From CAWATG01 sp963785035 (lineage in GTDB: Bacteria > Actinomycetota > Acidimicrobiia > IMCC26256 > CAWATG01), in NCBI GenBank assembly GCA_963785035.1, contig CAWATG010000004.1:248001-312000 (forward strand): DNA of 64,000 bases, in the 5' to 3' direction. The notes beneath the pieces are model-generated. The model was not told the origin of the DNA. It searched no databases and saw nothing but the letters and a program-made list of their open reading frames with translations. A program made the position numbers and the translations under genes. Shown in pieces: positions 1 through 10,518 of this stretch; within the stretch, counting starts at the first letter, position 1, and every line of letters starts with the position of its first letter.

Positions 1-137
1 AACAGCCGACGAAACACCGGGCCGCCGAGCTCGCCACGTGGGACCTCGTGTTGGACGTCGGGGGGTACGAGGTCCGCGAAGTAGGCCCGGACCTCGTCGC
101 GCAGAGCGCGTTCTGTGTCTGAGAACGTGAGGTTCAT
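1..137 (-). CDS. acyl-CoA dehydrogenase, N-terminal fragment (cut by window edge)
   Basis: Only the first 45 or so codons are present; the gene runs off the left edge. It starts at the ATG whose complement is at 135-137 and reads MNLTFSDTERALRDEVRAYF, the usual opening helix of FadE-type acyl-CoA dehydrogenases (flavin-dependent alpha,beta-desaturation of acyl-CoA). No active-site region is available, so substrate class cannot be judged. It faces away from the P-type ATPase gene that starts at 301, with a 163-base divergent spacer holding a short inverted repeat at 159-175. Family assignment rests on the N-terminal pattern and on the wealth of similar genes nearby. Confidence 0.7.
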   Translation of the reverse strand, partial: MNLTFSDTERALRDEVRAYFADLVPPDVQHEVPRGELGGPVFRRL

Positions 138-158
138 GCGTCGGCTGCTCCTGCTGAG

Positions 159-175
159 GCTAGAACGAACCTAGC
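159..175. promoter_or_regulatory. inverted repeat in divergent spacer
   Basis: Arms GCTAG and CTAGC separated by 7 bases lie between the divergent dehydrogenase (start 137) and ATPase (start 301). Position just upstream of the dehydrogenase start would suit an operator, but the arms are short and no regulator is linked to it. Confidence 0.25.
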
Positions 176-300
176 AAGTGTCTTGATGGTCCGTCAGATG
201 CTGCGTGGCGGCGTTTCGTTGATGACGCCCGACCAAGTAGCTCGAAGATGATGGTGGTTCCGGCGCGGGTACGGTGTGTGTTCTTGATCGCGGAGCAGCA

Positions 301-2881
301 GTGAGCGCCGACAAAGCGGTGGCCCCCGCCTTCGGCGGTGTGGTCACAGGTCTGACCGGGCAACAGGCCGCAGAGCGTTTGGCAACCGACGGGCCGAACG
401 AACTCCCGGCCGCGCAGAAACGAAATCTCGCCCAGCATGTATGGGCGGTGGTGAGTCAACCGATGCTGGCCCTGTTGCTGGGGGCGGGAACGGTCAACTT
501 CGCCCTCGCCGAGCCCCGAGATGGCGTCATCCTCTTGTCGTTCGTCATCGTCGTGATCACGATCTCGATCTATCAGGAGCGCAAGAGCGAAAACGCCCTC
601 GCTGCATTGCGGGACCTCACTGCGCCACGCGCGCGCGTCGTACGTGATGGCCAACAGGTACGCATAGCCGGACGCGAGGTTGTCCGTGGCGACGTCGTTA
701 TCCTTGCCGAAGGCGATCGTGTGCCGGCCGATGCAGTGCTCCTCGACTGCGTGAACCTCTCGGTTGACGAATCCGCACTCACCGGAGAGTCCGTCGCTGT
801 GCGCAAGGCGGCGGATCCGACCCGTTCGGCTGAAGGTCCGATGGGACGTACCGGTGGCGACGCGACGCCGTGGGTGTATTCGGGAACGCTCGTCGTGAAG
901 GGCCACGGGATTGCACGAGTGCTCGAAACGGGCGCGGAAACCGAATTGGGTCGGATCGGAACGGCGCTCGGCACGATCGAACAGGGGCCCACGCCGCTCC
1001 AGCGGGAGATCAATCGCCTTGTGCGGGTCATCGCGACATTGGGCATCGGCGCGGCCGCGGTTGTCATGGTGGTGTTCGGTGCGACGCGGGGTGATTGGCT
1101 CGAGGGGCTGCTCGCAGCGATCGGCACTGCAATGGCGATGTTGCCCGAGGAGTTTCCGGTCGTCCTGACCGCCTTCCTTGCGCTTGGCGCGTGGCGCATG
1201 TCGCAAAGCCATGTCCTCACCCGGCGTTCGGCGGTCATCGAGACACTCGGCTCGGCAACGGTGATCTGTGTCGACAAAACCGGCACATTGACCATGAACT
1301 CGATGACAGTCCGAGAGCTGATTGTGGGCGGGACCGTACACGTGCTCGGCGATGCGCAACTCCCCGAGTCTTTTCACGAGATCGCCGAATACGGCGTGCT
1401 CGCGTCGCCGATCGACCCCTTCGATCCGATGGACAAGGCGTTCAAGGATGTGGGCGATACATACCTCGCGGCGACCGAGCACCTTCACTCCGGCTGGGAC
1501 CTTGTGCGGGAGTACCCGCTCTCCGAGAACCTGCTGGCACTGTCACACGTATGGCGTTCGCCCGACCTGTCCGAGTACGTCATTGCGGCGAAAGGTGCGC
1601 CCGAGTCGATCATGGACCTCTGTCACCTCGACGCTCCCACACGGGCGACGCTCACAACGCAGGTCGAAGCAGCAACGTCGGGAGGTCTGCGCGTCCTTGC
1701 CGTTGCGCGGGCGCGCTTCAGTCGAAATGCCGGACTTCCCACTGAGCAGCACGACTTCGCGTTCGAGTTCCTCGGCTTTGCGGGTCTTCAGGATCCGATC
1801 CGGCCTGGCGTTGCCGATGCCGTCGCAGAGTGTCGTCGTGCGGGCATCCGGGTCGTGATGATCACCGGCGACTATCCGGGCACAGCGCCTCGCCATCGCC
1901 GAAGAGGTCGGGTTGGACGGCGCAGCCGGGTACATCACCGGAACCGAGCTCACGAACATGAGCGCCGACGAACTCGCCGCCCGCGTCGGCCACGTCAGCG
2001 TCTTTGCGCGAATGGTCCCCGAGCAGAAGTTGCAGCTCATCCGCGCCTTGAGCGCCAACGGCGAGGTCGTGGCGATGACCGGTGATGGCGTCAACGACGC
2101 TCCGGCGCTTCGCGCTGCGCACATCGGTATCGCGATGGGCGCACGCGGGACCGACGTCGCTCGCGAGGCTGCGGCGCTCGTCATCACCGACGACGATTTC
2201 GCGTCCATCGTCGCCGGCGTTCGGCAAGGTCGAGGCATCTTTGCGAACCTGCGCAAAGCGACGGCATACATCGTTGCGGTGCACGTGCCGATCTTCGGAA
2301 TGGCACTGATTCCGGTGTTCGTTGCTGACTGGCCGCTCGTGCTGCTGCCTGTGCAGATTGCCTTTCTCCAGCTCATCATCGATCCCGCATGCTCGATCGT
2401 CTTCGAAGCCGAGCAGATCGATCCCACGATCATGTCGCAACCGCCGCGCAGCCGTGGCGCGCCGATGCTCTCCAGGACCGTGCTCGTGGTCGCCGCCGTG
2501 CAAGGACTTTCGATGCTCGTTTCGGTCTTCGGTGTCTACTTGTGGTCCGTTGTGAGCGACCGGCCCGATGAAGCTGTTCGGTCGGTCACCTTCACCACGC
2601 TCGTCGTTGGCAATCTGGCTCTGATCCTGGTGAACCGTTCGTGGCGCCTCTCGGCGTGGCGCGCGCTTCGAGAGCGCAGGAACCCGACGCTGAAGTGGGT
2701 GCTCATGGGCGGAGCGGCAATGGTGTTCGTGTTGATGAATGTCCCGTGGTTACGGGATTTCTTCGACCTCGGCGCGATGCGTGCACTGGACTGGCTCGTC
2801 GCCCCGGCTGCGGGAATCGTCGGGGTCTCGTGGTTCGAGGTTTACAAGCGCGCCGGCAGGGGCGGGCTTGGCCGCCTCTAG
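301..2881 (+). CDS. cation-transporting P-type ATPase (frame broken near 1888)
   Basis: About 860 residues once one extra base near 1886-1890 is ignored. It is a P-type ATPase that pumps cations across the membrane using ATP. Visible in order: N-terminal actuator region, TGES (residues about 161-164), intramembrane PEEFP (about 282-286), phosphorylation motif DKTGT (about 325-329), MITGDYPGTA before the break, and GDGVNDAP near base 2080, followed by a C-terminal group of membrane helices. PEEFP and the overall order resemble calcium/sodium-type (P2) pumps rather than heavy-metal pumps, and no N-terminal CxxC domain is seen; the ion is not determinable. The GTG at 301 is preferred because GGAG lies 5 bases upstream; an in-frame GTG at 274 is the alternative. 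Its TAG interlocks with the stop of the convergent dehydrogenase inside a CTAG at 2878-2881. Confidence 0.85.
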
Positions 2882-4131
2882 CTGCGCGGGACGTCCTCCC
2901 ACGCGCTGTTTCGGTACGCGTCGGGTTCGACGGGAAGGCCGAGTACACGTTCGCCCAACGTGTTGCGTTGGATCTCGGAGGTGCCGCCCTCGATGGTGTT
3001 AGCACGGCTGCGTAAGAACCCATAGACGATTCCCGCCGCGTCGCGATCGTTGACGTCATGCGCGATCGTGCCGGTGATGTTGATCCACGCCTCCTGCACG
3101 GCCTTGTTGTGTTCGGTCGACATCGTCTTACCGACCGACGTTTCAGCGCCAGGAATCCGTCCGGTCCGACGTGCCGCGTTCACGCGAGATGCATTCCACT
3201 GCAATACTCGCTCGACGCTCAGGAGACGGGCGAGGCGCTGACGCACAATGGGATCCGTATTCACACCCAACTCACGTGCCCGCTCGACGAGACGGTCGAG
3301 GCTGCGACCGCCGATGCGCACCACTCCTGCGCCGCCACCGGAGACCCAGTTCCGCTCACCACTGAGCGTTGTTCGCGCAACCTTCCAACCTTCGTTGACC
3401 GGCCCGACGCGAGCATCGTCGCCGATGCGGACATCTTCGAGGAACGCCTCGTTGAAATCCGCGTCACCGGTCATCTGGCGCAGTGGCCGCACCTCGAGGC
3501 CGGGCGCGTCGAGTGCCACGATGAACATCGTGATGCCCTCACGTTTGGGGACCGACGGATCGGTTCGCGCCAGGAGCAGTCCGAACGACGCCTCGTGCGC
3601 CCACGTTCCCCAGATCTTCTGACCGGTGATCACCCACGAATCTCCATCACGCACAGCACGCGTCGCAAGTGATGGGAGATCCGATCCGGCGCCGGGTTCG
3701 CTGAAGAACTGACACCACCGTTCGACGTCGAAAACGATGGGCGGCAGGAACCGTTGCTTTTGCGCCTCGGTGCCCCAATTCAGCAACGTCGGCCCGGCCA
3801 AACTCAGACCGAGCGCGTTGAGCCGTCCAAGGTGATACGGGGCGAGTTCGATGTCGATGGCACGCGCGGCGCCTGCGCCCACGCCGAGGCCGCCGAACTC
3901 GCGTGGCCATCGTGGCACCACGAGCCCACTCGCCGCGTAGATCGGATACCACGCCTGGTAGTCCTCGCGGCTGCGAACCTCGCGGATCGCGGGCAGTCCA
4001 CCCGACGCCGCCTCACGCCATGCAGATGGAACCGTCGCCTCGATCCAGGCGCGCACAACTGCGCCGATCTCATCGGGTGGAGTCTCATCAGTGATCGGGA
4101 GCAGATTCGACGTCAGGTCCTGGGCACTCAT
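2878..4131 (-). CDS. acyl-CoA dehydrogenase (FadE type)
   Basis: 417 residues, a normal length for the family. It has FAD-binding segments typical of ACADs, including WCQFFSEPGAGSDL and ITGQKIWGTWAH, and the C-terminal NTIEGGTSEIQRN, where E381 occupies the usual catalytic-base position of medium-chain enzymes. It should oxidise a CoA thioester to the 2-enoyl-CoA and pass electrons to ETF. The start codon overlaps the stop of the upstream acyl-CoA ligase (ATGA at 4128-4131), so the two are almost certainly co-translated: activation followed by desaturation. The reading frame is intact. Substrate is unknown. Confidence 0.92.
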   Translation of the reverse strand: MSAQDLTSNLLPITDETPPDEIGAVVRAWIEATVPSAWREAASGGLPAIREVRSREDYQAWYPIYAASGLVVPRWPREFGGLGVGAGAARAIDIELAPYHLGRLNALGLSLAGPTLLNWGTEAQKQRFLPPIVFDVERWCQFFSEPGAGSDLPSLATRAVRDGDSWVITGQKIWGTWAHEASFGLLLARTDPSVPKREGITMFIVALDAPGLEVRPLRQMTGDADFNEAFLEDVRIGDDARVGPVNEGWKVARTTLSGERNWVSGGGAGVVRIGGRSLDRLVERARELGVNTDPIVRQRLARLLSVERVLQWNASRVNAARRTGRIPGAETSVGKTMSTEHNKAVQEAWINITGTIAHDVNDRDAAGIVYGFLRSRANTIEGGTSEIQRNTLGERVLGLPVEPDAYRNSAWEDVPRS

Positions 4132-5724
4132 CGCTGTTTGCTACCTGCTTCGTGGCCCGCATCGTCGTGAATGTCGTCGCGCTCGGTGCGGAGGCGCCGC
4201 GCATGCTCGATGAGCGGCGCGCGTAACACCTTGCCCATGTCGTTCCGGGGGAGTTCGGTGAGCGAAACGAACCTGGTGGGGACCTTGTAGGGCGCCAGGC
4301 CCGCACGCGCACGTTCGAACAGTGCTGCATCGAGCGCATCGTCGAGCGTGGCGCGATCCGCAAGCACAACGAAAGCCCACGGCACCTCTCCGAGGCGCTC
4401 ATCGGGTATACCCGCGACGGCGACGTCGGTGACCTCAGGCTGTGAGCGGAGCACCTCTTCAACCTCGGCGGGAAAGACCTTGAGGCCGCCGCGGTTGATG
4501 AGATCGGAGGTGCGACCCTCGATCCAGACGAACCCGTCGTCATCGACACGTCCGAGATCGCCCGTGCGCAGGAATCCGTCGCGGATCCTGTCGTCGTCAC
4601 CTGCCTTGAGGTAGCCGGCCATCATGAACGGCGACTGCACACAGATCTCGCCCAATTCCCCAGGCGCAACGGGGACTCCGGTTTCCTCGAGGATCCTGAC
4701 GTCGATTCCAGGATGCGGGCGTCCGACCGATCCGAGCTTTGTGTCGGCGAATTCGCGCGAATCGCGTGCGCTCCAGCCAATGACCTCGCCGCCGAGCTCG
4801 GTTTGTCCATAGCCGTTGAGCACGACTGCGCCGAAGCGGTCGTGGAACTTCCGTGCGAGGTGTGGAGACAGGGGAGCGGCGATGCTGCGAACGATTCGCA
4901 ACGGGGCCAGATCGGTGATCGTGTCGTCGTCGAGGAGCATCGAGATCATGGCGGGAGCGAGCACCGAGGACTTGATGCCGAATTTTTGGATAATCGCGCG
5001 GAACTCGCCGGCATCGAAGTGTTCCATCACGATGAGCGGTGCACCCACACGGAGCGCGAAACAGATGTTGTAGATCCCAGACCAGAGGCTGAGTCCGATC
5101 GGCAGCAGGTTCGGCGGACGCTCGCGATCGGTGGCACGGGTCGCGCCGAGGCGTTCGAGCACAGCGTCGATCGCTGCGAGGATCGAACCGTGACGCAGCA
5201 AGACGGGCTTCGGTCGCCCGGTCGTCCCCGACGTGAACATCACCAGTGCCACACCGTCAGCGAGCGCATCCGTCGCGTTCACCGCCCCGGATTGGGTGAT
5301 CCACCGCGATGCGTTGCGCGCGCCCGTCTCGCGCGTGACGAGCAGTCGCGAACCGATCGCGCCGAGCAGCGCCGTGTCGGGCTGATGCTGCTGCCACGAC
5401 CGCTGCTGCGCCGACGTCGTCGAGCAAAGCCGTCAGTTCTCGGGCCGTCGTACGAGGATTCACCGAGGCGACAACGCCGCCGGCCTTCCAGATACCGAAG
5501 ATCGAGGCGATCGACGCTGCGGAATTGCCGATCAGGCAGGCAACGGGTTGGCCAGGTCTCAATCCCGCCTTGACGAGATGTTCTGCAACGTCGGACGCGC
5601 TGGCCCGCAGCTCACCGGCGGTCGAGGAGGTCTGCGCGACGGTGACCAGCACCCGATCGTCGTCGCCGGCGTCCGCAAGCAGGACGGCGAGGTTGGGATC
5701 GGCGTCCATCGCGGCGGCGTCCAT
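4128..5724 (-). CDS. AMP-forming acyl-CoA ligase (FadD-like; one frame break)
   Basis: About 531 residues. ANL-superfamily adenylating enzyme: VMFTSGTTGRPK (ATP-binding P-loop), GYGQTE, the TGDLGR...GRTSDLINRGG hinge region and PRNDMGKVLR with the C-terminal catalytic lysine are all present. It activates a carboxylic acid as its CoA thioester. The N-terminal third and the rest lie in different frames; the switch is within about 5384-5410, in a CTG/GCA-rich stretch, and one extra base explains it. An ATG 15 bases inside (start at 5709) is an alternative start. It is first in a two-gene operon with the dehydrogenase and diverges from the crotonase gene at 5862. Confidence 0.85.
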
Positions 5725-5861
5725 CGCAACGGAATCTAACAGTTCGTCAGAAATGGGGGCGATGGCCTTGCCCTATGCGTCAACGATGGGGCAGTCTCAC
5801 GCCACTATGCAGCTCGTGAGCGGGCGATGTCGCGCGCCGGGGCAGACAAAGGGGTTCGGCC

Positions 5862-6698
5862 ATGGGAACGTTCGAGCATGTCGCCATCGAGCGGCGCGGC
5901 AATGTCGGTTGGTTGATTCTCGATCGGCCCGAATCGGCCAATGCGATCAACACCGGGATGCGTAACGAGCTGCCGCATGCATGGGCACAGCTCGACGACG
6001 ACTCCGAGGTGCGTGTCGTGGTGATTACCGGTCGCGGCCGGGCATTCTGCGCAGGTGCCGACGTCAAGGAGATCGCGGCCGACTCGCGCGGGATGGGGAT
6101 CCATGAGGAGGTGATCCGATCGCGGCTCACTCTCACGGCAATGCACAATGATGTCTGGAAGCCCGTCATCTCCGCGGTTAACGGCATCTGCGCCGGGGGT
6201 GGGCTGCATTTCATCGTCGACTCCGACATCATCGTTGCCTCGAGCAATGCGACCTTCATGGATCCGCACGTCTCGGTCGGGCAGGTTTCCGCGTATGAGC
6301 CGATCGGATTGCGGCCGCGGATGCCTTTCGGTGCGATCGCGCGCCTCGCCTTTGTCGGCGTTCACGAACGGCTGAATGCCCGCGACGCTCATGACCTCGG
6401 CCTCGTCGACATCGTCGTCGAGGATCCGGCCGATCTCGCTGATCGGGTTCAGGAACTCGCCGCGACGATCGCCCGCAACTCGCCGGCGGCGTTGGTTGCG
6501 ACAAAACGTGCGTTATGGGCATCACTCGACCATGGCATGGCCGACGGTGTGGCCCATGGCGCCGAGATCCTCTTGGACTTCTGGGGCCATCCTGACAACG
6601 ACGAGGGCCCTGCCGCGTTCGCCGAGAAGCGCGACCCGCAGTGGGCACCGGGGACGCCGACCCGTGGGTACGGCGGCCGAAACGCGCAGGGTGCGTGA
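5862..6698 (+). CDS. enoyl-CoA hydratase/isomerase family protein lacking both hydratase glutamates
   Basis: 278 residues, crotonase fold. The oxyanion-hole segments AFCAGADVKE and GICAGGG are present, so it should bind an acyl-CoA and stabilise an enolate. By eye alignment to rat enoyl-CoA hydratase the two catalytic glutamates (GGGCE and QPEI) are both replaced by histidine (GGGLH and DPHV). A plain syn-hydratase activity is therefore doubtful; an isomerase, hydrolase, lyase or carbonyl chemistry is possible. ATG at 5862 has an AAAGGGG ribosome site about 9 bases upstream. The frame is intact. The promoter of the next gene overlaps its stop codon. Confidence 0.85.
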   Translation: MGTFEHVAIERRGNVGWLILDRPESANAINTGMRNELPHAWAQLDDDSEVRVVVITGRGRAFCAGADVKEIAADSRGMGIHEEVIRSRLTLTAMHNDVWKPVISAVNGICAGGGLHFIVDSDIIVASSNATFMDPHVSVGQVSAYEPIGLRPRMPFGAIARLAFVGVHERLNARDAHDLGLVDIVVEDPADLADRVQELAATIARNSPAALVATKRALWASLDHGMADGVAHGAEILLDFWGHPDNDEGPAAFAEKRDPQWAPGTPTRGYGGRNAQGA

Positions 6699-6723
6699 CA
6701 GGCGTCATAGACCCACGTACGAT
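6695..6723 (+). promoter_or_regulatory. promoter of the ABC binding-protein gene
   Basis: GTGACA (6695-6700; five of six match TTGACA), a 17-base spacer and TACGAT (6718-6723) give a good sigma-70-like promoter. Transcription would start near 6730, leaving about 50 nt of leader before the ATG at 6780. It overlaps the crotonase stop codon. Confidence 0.5.
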
Positions 6724-6779
6724 CTGAGTGGTCGGCGTTGTCGACTGCGCGCGAAGCGTGAGCGAAATCGGGGGAGTGC

Positions 6780-8054
6780 ATGTACCAGGACCTCACGGGG
6801 CAGAGTCGTATCGGTCGCAGCCGCACATGGAGGCTGGGTGTTATCGGTCTCGCAGTCGCGCTGTTCGCCTCCAGTATCGGCGTCGTGGCCGGTGGTGCCG
6901 ACCCTGCCTCAGCGCAGGCCACCACGAAAACCCGCGGCGTGACGGCCACGACGATCCGCGTCGGAGGGTTACGTTCGCTGCCGAACTACGCAGGCTCCGA
7001 GATCGGCGCGCAGGTCGTGTTCGACAAAGTAAATGAAGCGGGCGGCATCGCAGGTCGCACATTCGAGTACGTGACCACGGTCGATGACCAGAACAACAAT
7101 GACGCCAACGTCGCCGCGGCGAAGAAGCTGGTCGAGGACGAGAAAGTCTTTGCGGTTGTGCCGGTCATCAGTAACTTCTTCGCTGGGGCATCCGTCTTGC
7201 GCAAAGCGAGGGTTCCCTACTTCGGCTGGGGATTCCACGACGCGTTCTGCGGCCACAAGGAGGCATTCGGCTTCGGTGGTTGCGGAGTCGCAAAGGTGAA
7301 GGACGGCCGCAATCCCGTGTGGCCTGGTCTCGTCAAGAAGGCGCACCCGAAGGTGAAGACGATGGGATTTCTCGTCGAGGACTCCGACGCTGCAGCCGGT
7401 GGGACGAAGGCGTACTTGCGTGCGCTCGGTGGTCTTGGACTGAAGGAATCCTTCACCGAGTACGGCATTCCGAGCCACGACTCCCGATGTGTCGGCCTAT
7501 GTCCAGAAGGCAATGGCTGCCAAACCGGATGCAGTCCTGGTCGTCGCGGCGACTGGGTTGGCGATCCAGCTCATCCAGGGACTGAAGCGAGCCGGATACA
7601 AGGGCGCGATCAGTTCGCCCGCGATCTACGACCCACGTATCGTCGGGAATTGCCTCGGTGAAAGATGCGCTGCAGGACGTGGATGCCTACGTGTCGTTCG
7701 CTGCATTCGAGAGCAACAATCCGGGTATCAAGCAGCTCAAGGCCGATGTTGCCAAGTATGCGCCCCCGAACACGCCGATCACGCAGCCTTTGGTGTCGGG
7801 GTACCTGTCCGCCTTGATGCTCACCGAGATCGTCGCAAAGGTCGGAAAGGACCTTACATACAACAACTTCTACAAGGCGACGAAAGGGTTCTCATTCGAC
7901 GGTAACGGTGCGGTCGGCAAGGTGACGTTCCCCCACGGGCAGAACAACATCTCATTGTGCGGGACGCTTGTCACGGTCAAGAAGGATGGCTTCAAGGAGT
8001 CCGTCGCATTGCGCTGTTTCAAGCTGCCGGCCGTCAAGAAGAGCCAAGAAGTAG
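6780..8054 (+). CDS. secreted ABC-type branched-chain amino-acid-like substrate-binding protein (three frame breaks)
   Basis: About 424 residues when read as one gene. A basic N-terminus (RSRTWR), a hydrophobic core and an ASAQA-type cleavage site near residue 45 form a signal peptide; the remainder matches the periplasmic-binding-protein type I (LivK-like) fold used by ABC importers for branched-chain amino acids, amides or organic acids. No permease or ATPase gene follows, so its transporter must be elsewhere. Three single extra bases fit, near 7481-7485, near 7645 and near 8045. The last is needed to stop at TAG 8052-8054 after a lysine-rich tail; without it the frame runs antisense through the next gene to 8344. 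ATG 6780 has GGGGGAG just upstream. Confidence 0.75.
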
Positions 8055-8085
8055 CTGGGGCCGGAGCACTCGGAGTACACGCAGC

Positions 8086-8769
8086 TCACGGGGTGGGCGG
8101 CGTGTACTCCTGCGGAATGAAACGTTTCACGTCGACTTCGATGAAGATGCCCGTTGCTTCTGCGGTGACCTTGCCCTTTGCCGTGAGACGCCCGCTCACG
8201 AACACCTTTCGACCTTCCGTTCGATCCATGGCGGCTTCGAAGGTGAGAGGTTCGTTGATGGGTGTCGGGCGGGTGTACTTCACGGTGAGGGTGCCGGTCA
8301 CTTTTGCGATGCGACTGAGCGCGGCCGCCGACCCGAGTACCTGATCGAAGGTTGCGGCAATGAAGCCGCCGTGCACCAGGCCAGGTGTTCCCTCGAACGC
8401 TGCGCCGAACTGACACTGTGCCCAGATCGTGTTGTCGATCACGCGCAGGTCAAGCGGCACGGCGATCGGGTTCGCGGGTCCACCGATGGCGTGGGTCGCC
8501 ATTGCGCGGACCATCGAATCCGCGCCCGGTTCGAGGCCTTCGTAACGAGTTCTGGTGACGCCTGGCGGTACGACGCCGACGAGTGATTCGAGTTGATCGG
8601 CGAGCCATTCCATCTTGGTCGCTTCGGCTTGTGTCGTCACGATCGTCTGGATGAGCTCGCGCATGGCGCTCGTTGCGCGCCGCGCTGCAAGGGCACGGTG
8701 ATCGTCGGGGTCTTCGCGCCAGGCTCCGAATGCAATGGACGGTATGGACTGTTCCTCGGCGTCGGTCAT
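8086..8769 (-). CDS. hot-dog fold thioesterase (PaaI-like)
   Basis: 227 residues. The C-terminal half carries a hot-dog domain with PGLVHGGFIAATFDQ, the HGG helix start that binds CoA in PaaI/acyl-CoA thioesterases; an N-terminal helical extension of about 90 residues precedes it. Expected role: hydrolysis of an acyl-CoA to free acid and CoA, perhaps relieving CoA trapping. The start overlaps the stop of the amidohydrolase gene upstream (ATGA, 8766-8769), making it the last gene of a ligase-amidohydrolase-thioesterase operon. Frame intact. A MaoC-like hydratase is less likely because no hydratase motif is seen. Confidence 0.82.
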   Translation of the reverse strand: MTDAEEQSIPSIAFGAWREDPDDHRALAARRATSAMRELIQTIVTTQAEATKMEWLADQLESLVGVVPPGVTRTRYEGLEPGADSMVRAMATHAIGGPANPIAVPLDLRVIDNTIWAQCQFGAAFEGTPGLVHGGFIAATFDQVLGSAAALSRIAKVTGTLTVKYTRPTPINEPLTFEAAMDRTEGRKVFVSGRLTAKGKVTAEATGIFIEVDVKRFIPQEYTPPTP

Positions 8770-10511
8770 CGAGGCCCGCTCGTTGTGACGGTGTCCGTGT
8801 CACGTCCGGAGCGAAGGACGGTCCCCGGCCGAGCACCCGTCGGCGTGCCGCTCTCGATGATCACCTGGCCGTTGACGATGACCTGCTCGATTCCGACTGC
8901 GTCGGAGAAGAGGCGGGCACTTCCACCGGGAAGGTCGTTGATGGTCACGCTCGGTTGGGCATCGATCCGTTCGGGATCGAAGATGACGAGATCGGCGAAC
9001 CATCCCTCGGAGACTCTGCCCCTGTCTCGGAGACCGAACAGCCTTGCCGGCACGTCGGTCATCGCGTGCACGGCGGCTTCGAGTGTCATCAGCTTGCGTC
9101 CGCGTATGCAGTCGGCGAGGAACTGCGTCGTGTATGGCGCGCCCATCATTCGATCGAGGTGTGCGCCGGCATCGGAGCCTCCGAGCATGACATCCTCATC
9201 GCGCCAGAACTCAGCGCGTGTGGCCCAACTGGCGTCGTCGTCGCCCCGCGAACCTGGCCAGAGCACGGTGCGGAGATCGTCAGCAAGTGCGATGTCGATG
9301 AGAGCGTCAAAATCGTCGATGCCACGTTCGGCCGCGACTTCGCCGACGGTTCGTCCGCGGAGTGGCTGGTTCTCGACGCTGAACACGTCGCCGAGGATGT
9401 AGGTCCCCCAGCGTGTCAGGCCTCGCAGTATTCCGGCATCCGGAGATTGCGAGCCCTCCCGCAGCGCCTTGCGGACTTCGGGGTCGGCCAGCTTGGTCAT
9501 GCGCTCGGTCGGCGCCAACTTCATGACCGGGCCCCACCCTGGTAACGAATGCAATGCACACGGTGTCAGGAGGCTCATGTTCATTTCGACGAGTGTCGGC
9601 ATCGTGAGCGCGACTATCCGTCCCCCGGTGGCGGCAGCGCGTCGGGACGCACTGAGCTGGTGTTCGACACGGCTGCGTGAGGTCACGTCGATGGACAGTA
9701 CGTTCCAGTTGAGGGGACGGTTGGCGTCTCGCGACATTTGCGCCATGAGTTCGATCTCAGGGTCGGTGAACTTCTTGAGGCAGCCATCCGTGATGAACTC
9801 AAGCGTTGTTCCAGCGTGGCGACCGACCACTTTGGCGAGCGCGAGCAACTCGTCGGGACCTGCGGCACGCGATGGAACCGGGTTGCCGTCGCCATCGCTG
9901 TGTGTGAAGGCCTGCGATGAGGAGAGCCCCAAACCGCCCGACGCGAGGGATTCGTCGAGGAGCGCTTCCATCTCGGCGATCTGTTCGGGTGTCGCCAATG
10001 TTCCCACCGAGGCTTCGCGCATGACAGTTCTGCGCAAGGCGCAATGCCCAACGAGGAAGCCGGCGTTCACTGCGATGGTGCCGTCGAGTCGGCCGAGCCA
10101 GTCGCCGAAGCTCCGCCAGTCCCAGGTGAGCCCATTTTCGAGTGCCGGCAAGGGCATGCCCTCGACGCGTGCCATGAGCCGACGGATGTAGTCGCCGTCA
10201 CCCTCGCCGAGAGGGGCGATGGTGAATCCGCAGTTGCCGCCGATCACCGACGTCACGCCGTGCAAGGACGACGGCGTCGCAAGAGGATCCCAGGAGAGTT
10301 GCGCGTCGTAGTGCGTGTGGGGATCGACGAAACCAGGTGCGACGACGAGGCCATCGGCATTGATGGTCCGCTTCGCCTTGGAGTCGATCGTGCCAATCGA
10401 AACAATTCGGTCGTCACGGATACCAACGTCGCCTAGCCGGCCAGGCGCGCCAGTTCCATCGACGATGGTTGCTCCACGAATGAGGAGGTCAAGGGGGTCC
10501 GATGCGGTCAT
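8766..10511 (-). CDS. amidohydrolase, D-aminoacylase/N-acyl-D-amino-acid deacylase type
   Basis: 581 residues from the ATG at 10511, which lies 7 bases after the ligase stop; an in-frame ATG at 10568 would overlap the ligase. Shows the small beta-domain start LLIRGATIVDGTG, the metal motif HTHYDAQ, GGNCGFTIAP, a late GGSDAGAHLD aspartate and the closing PGTVLRSGR segment. These place it in the amidohydrolase superfamily near D-aminoacylases. The two mid-barrel histidines expected as zinc ligands in true D-aminoacylase are not evident: the equivalent strands read LEFITDG and LNWNVLS. Substrate is therefore open; a cyclic amide, carbamate or lactone is possible. Two related genes lie at 31521-33211 and 33469-35190. 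Confidence 0.85.
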   Translation of the reverse strand: MTASDPLDLLIRGATIVDGTGAPGRLGDVGIRDDRIVSIGTIDSKAKRTINADGLVVAPGFVDPHTHYDAQLSWDPLATPSSLHGVTSVIGGNCGFTIAPLGEGDGDYIRRLMARVEGMPLPALENGLTWDWRSFGDWLGRLDGTIAVNAGFLVGHCALRRTVMREASVGTLATPEQIAEMEALLDESLASGGLGLSSSQAFTHSDGDGNPVPSRAAGPDELLALAKVVGRHAGTTLEFITDGCLKKFTDPEIELMAQMSRDANRPLNWNVLSIDVTSRSRVEHQLSASRRAAATGGRIVALTMPTLVEMNMSLLTPCALHSLPGWGPVMKLAPTERMTKLADPEVRKALREGSQSPDAGILRGLTRWGTYILGDVFSVENQPLRGRTVGEVAAERGIDDFDALIDIALADDLRTVLWPGSRGDDDASWATRAEFWRDEDVMLGGSDAGAHLDRMMGAPYTTQFLADCIRGRKLMTLEAAVHAMTDVPARLFGLRDRGRVSEGWFADLVIFDPERIDAQPSVTINDLPGGSARLFSDAVGIEQVIVNGQVIIESGTPTGARPGTVLRSGRDTDTVTTSGPR

Positions 10512-10518
10512 GATGTCG

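Noticed and set aside
160..1488. Long minus-strand open frame (442 codons) opposite the P-type ATPase
   Set aside because: It is antisense to clear ATPase motifs, is Arg/His-rich without domain pattern and has no ribosome site. High-GC antisense frame.
8055..8344. Read-through C-terminus of the ABC binding protein to 8344
   Set aside because: This part is antisense to the conserved thioesterase and has no binding-protein similarity; a stop at 8052-8054 after a KKSKK tail is the likelier end.
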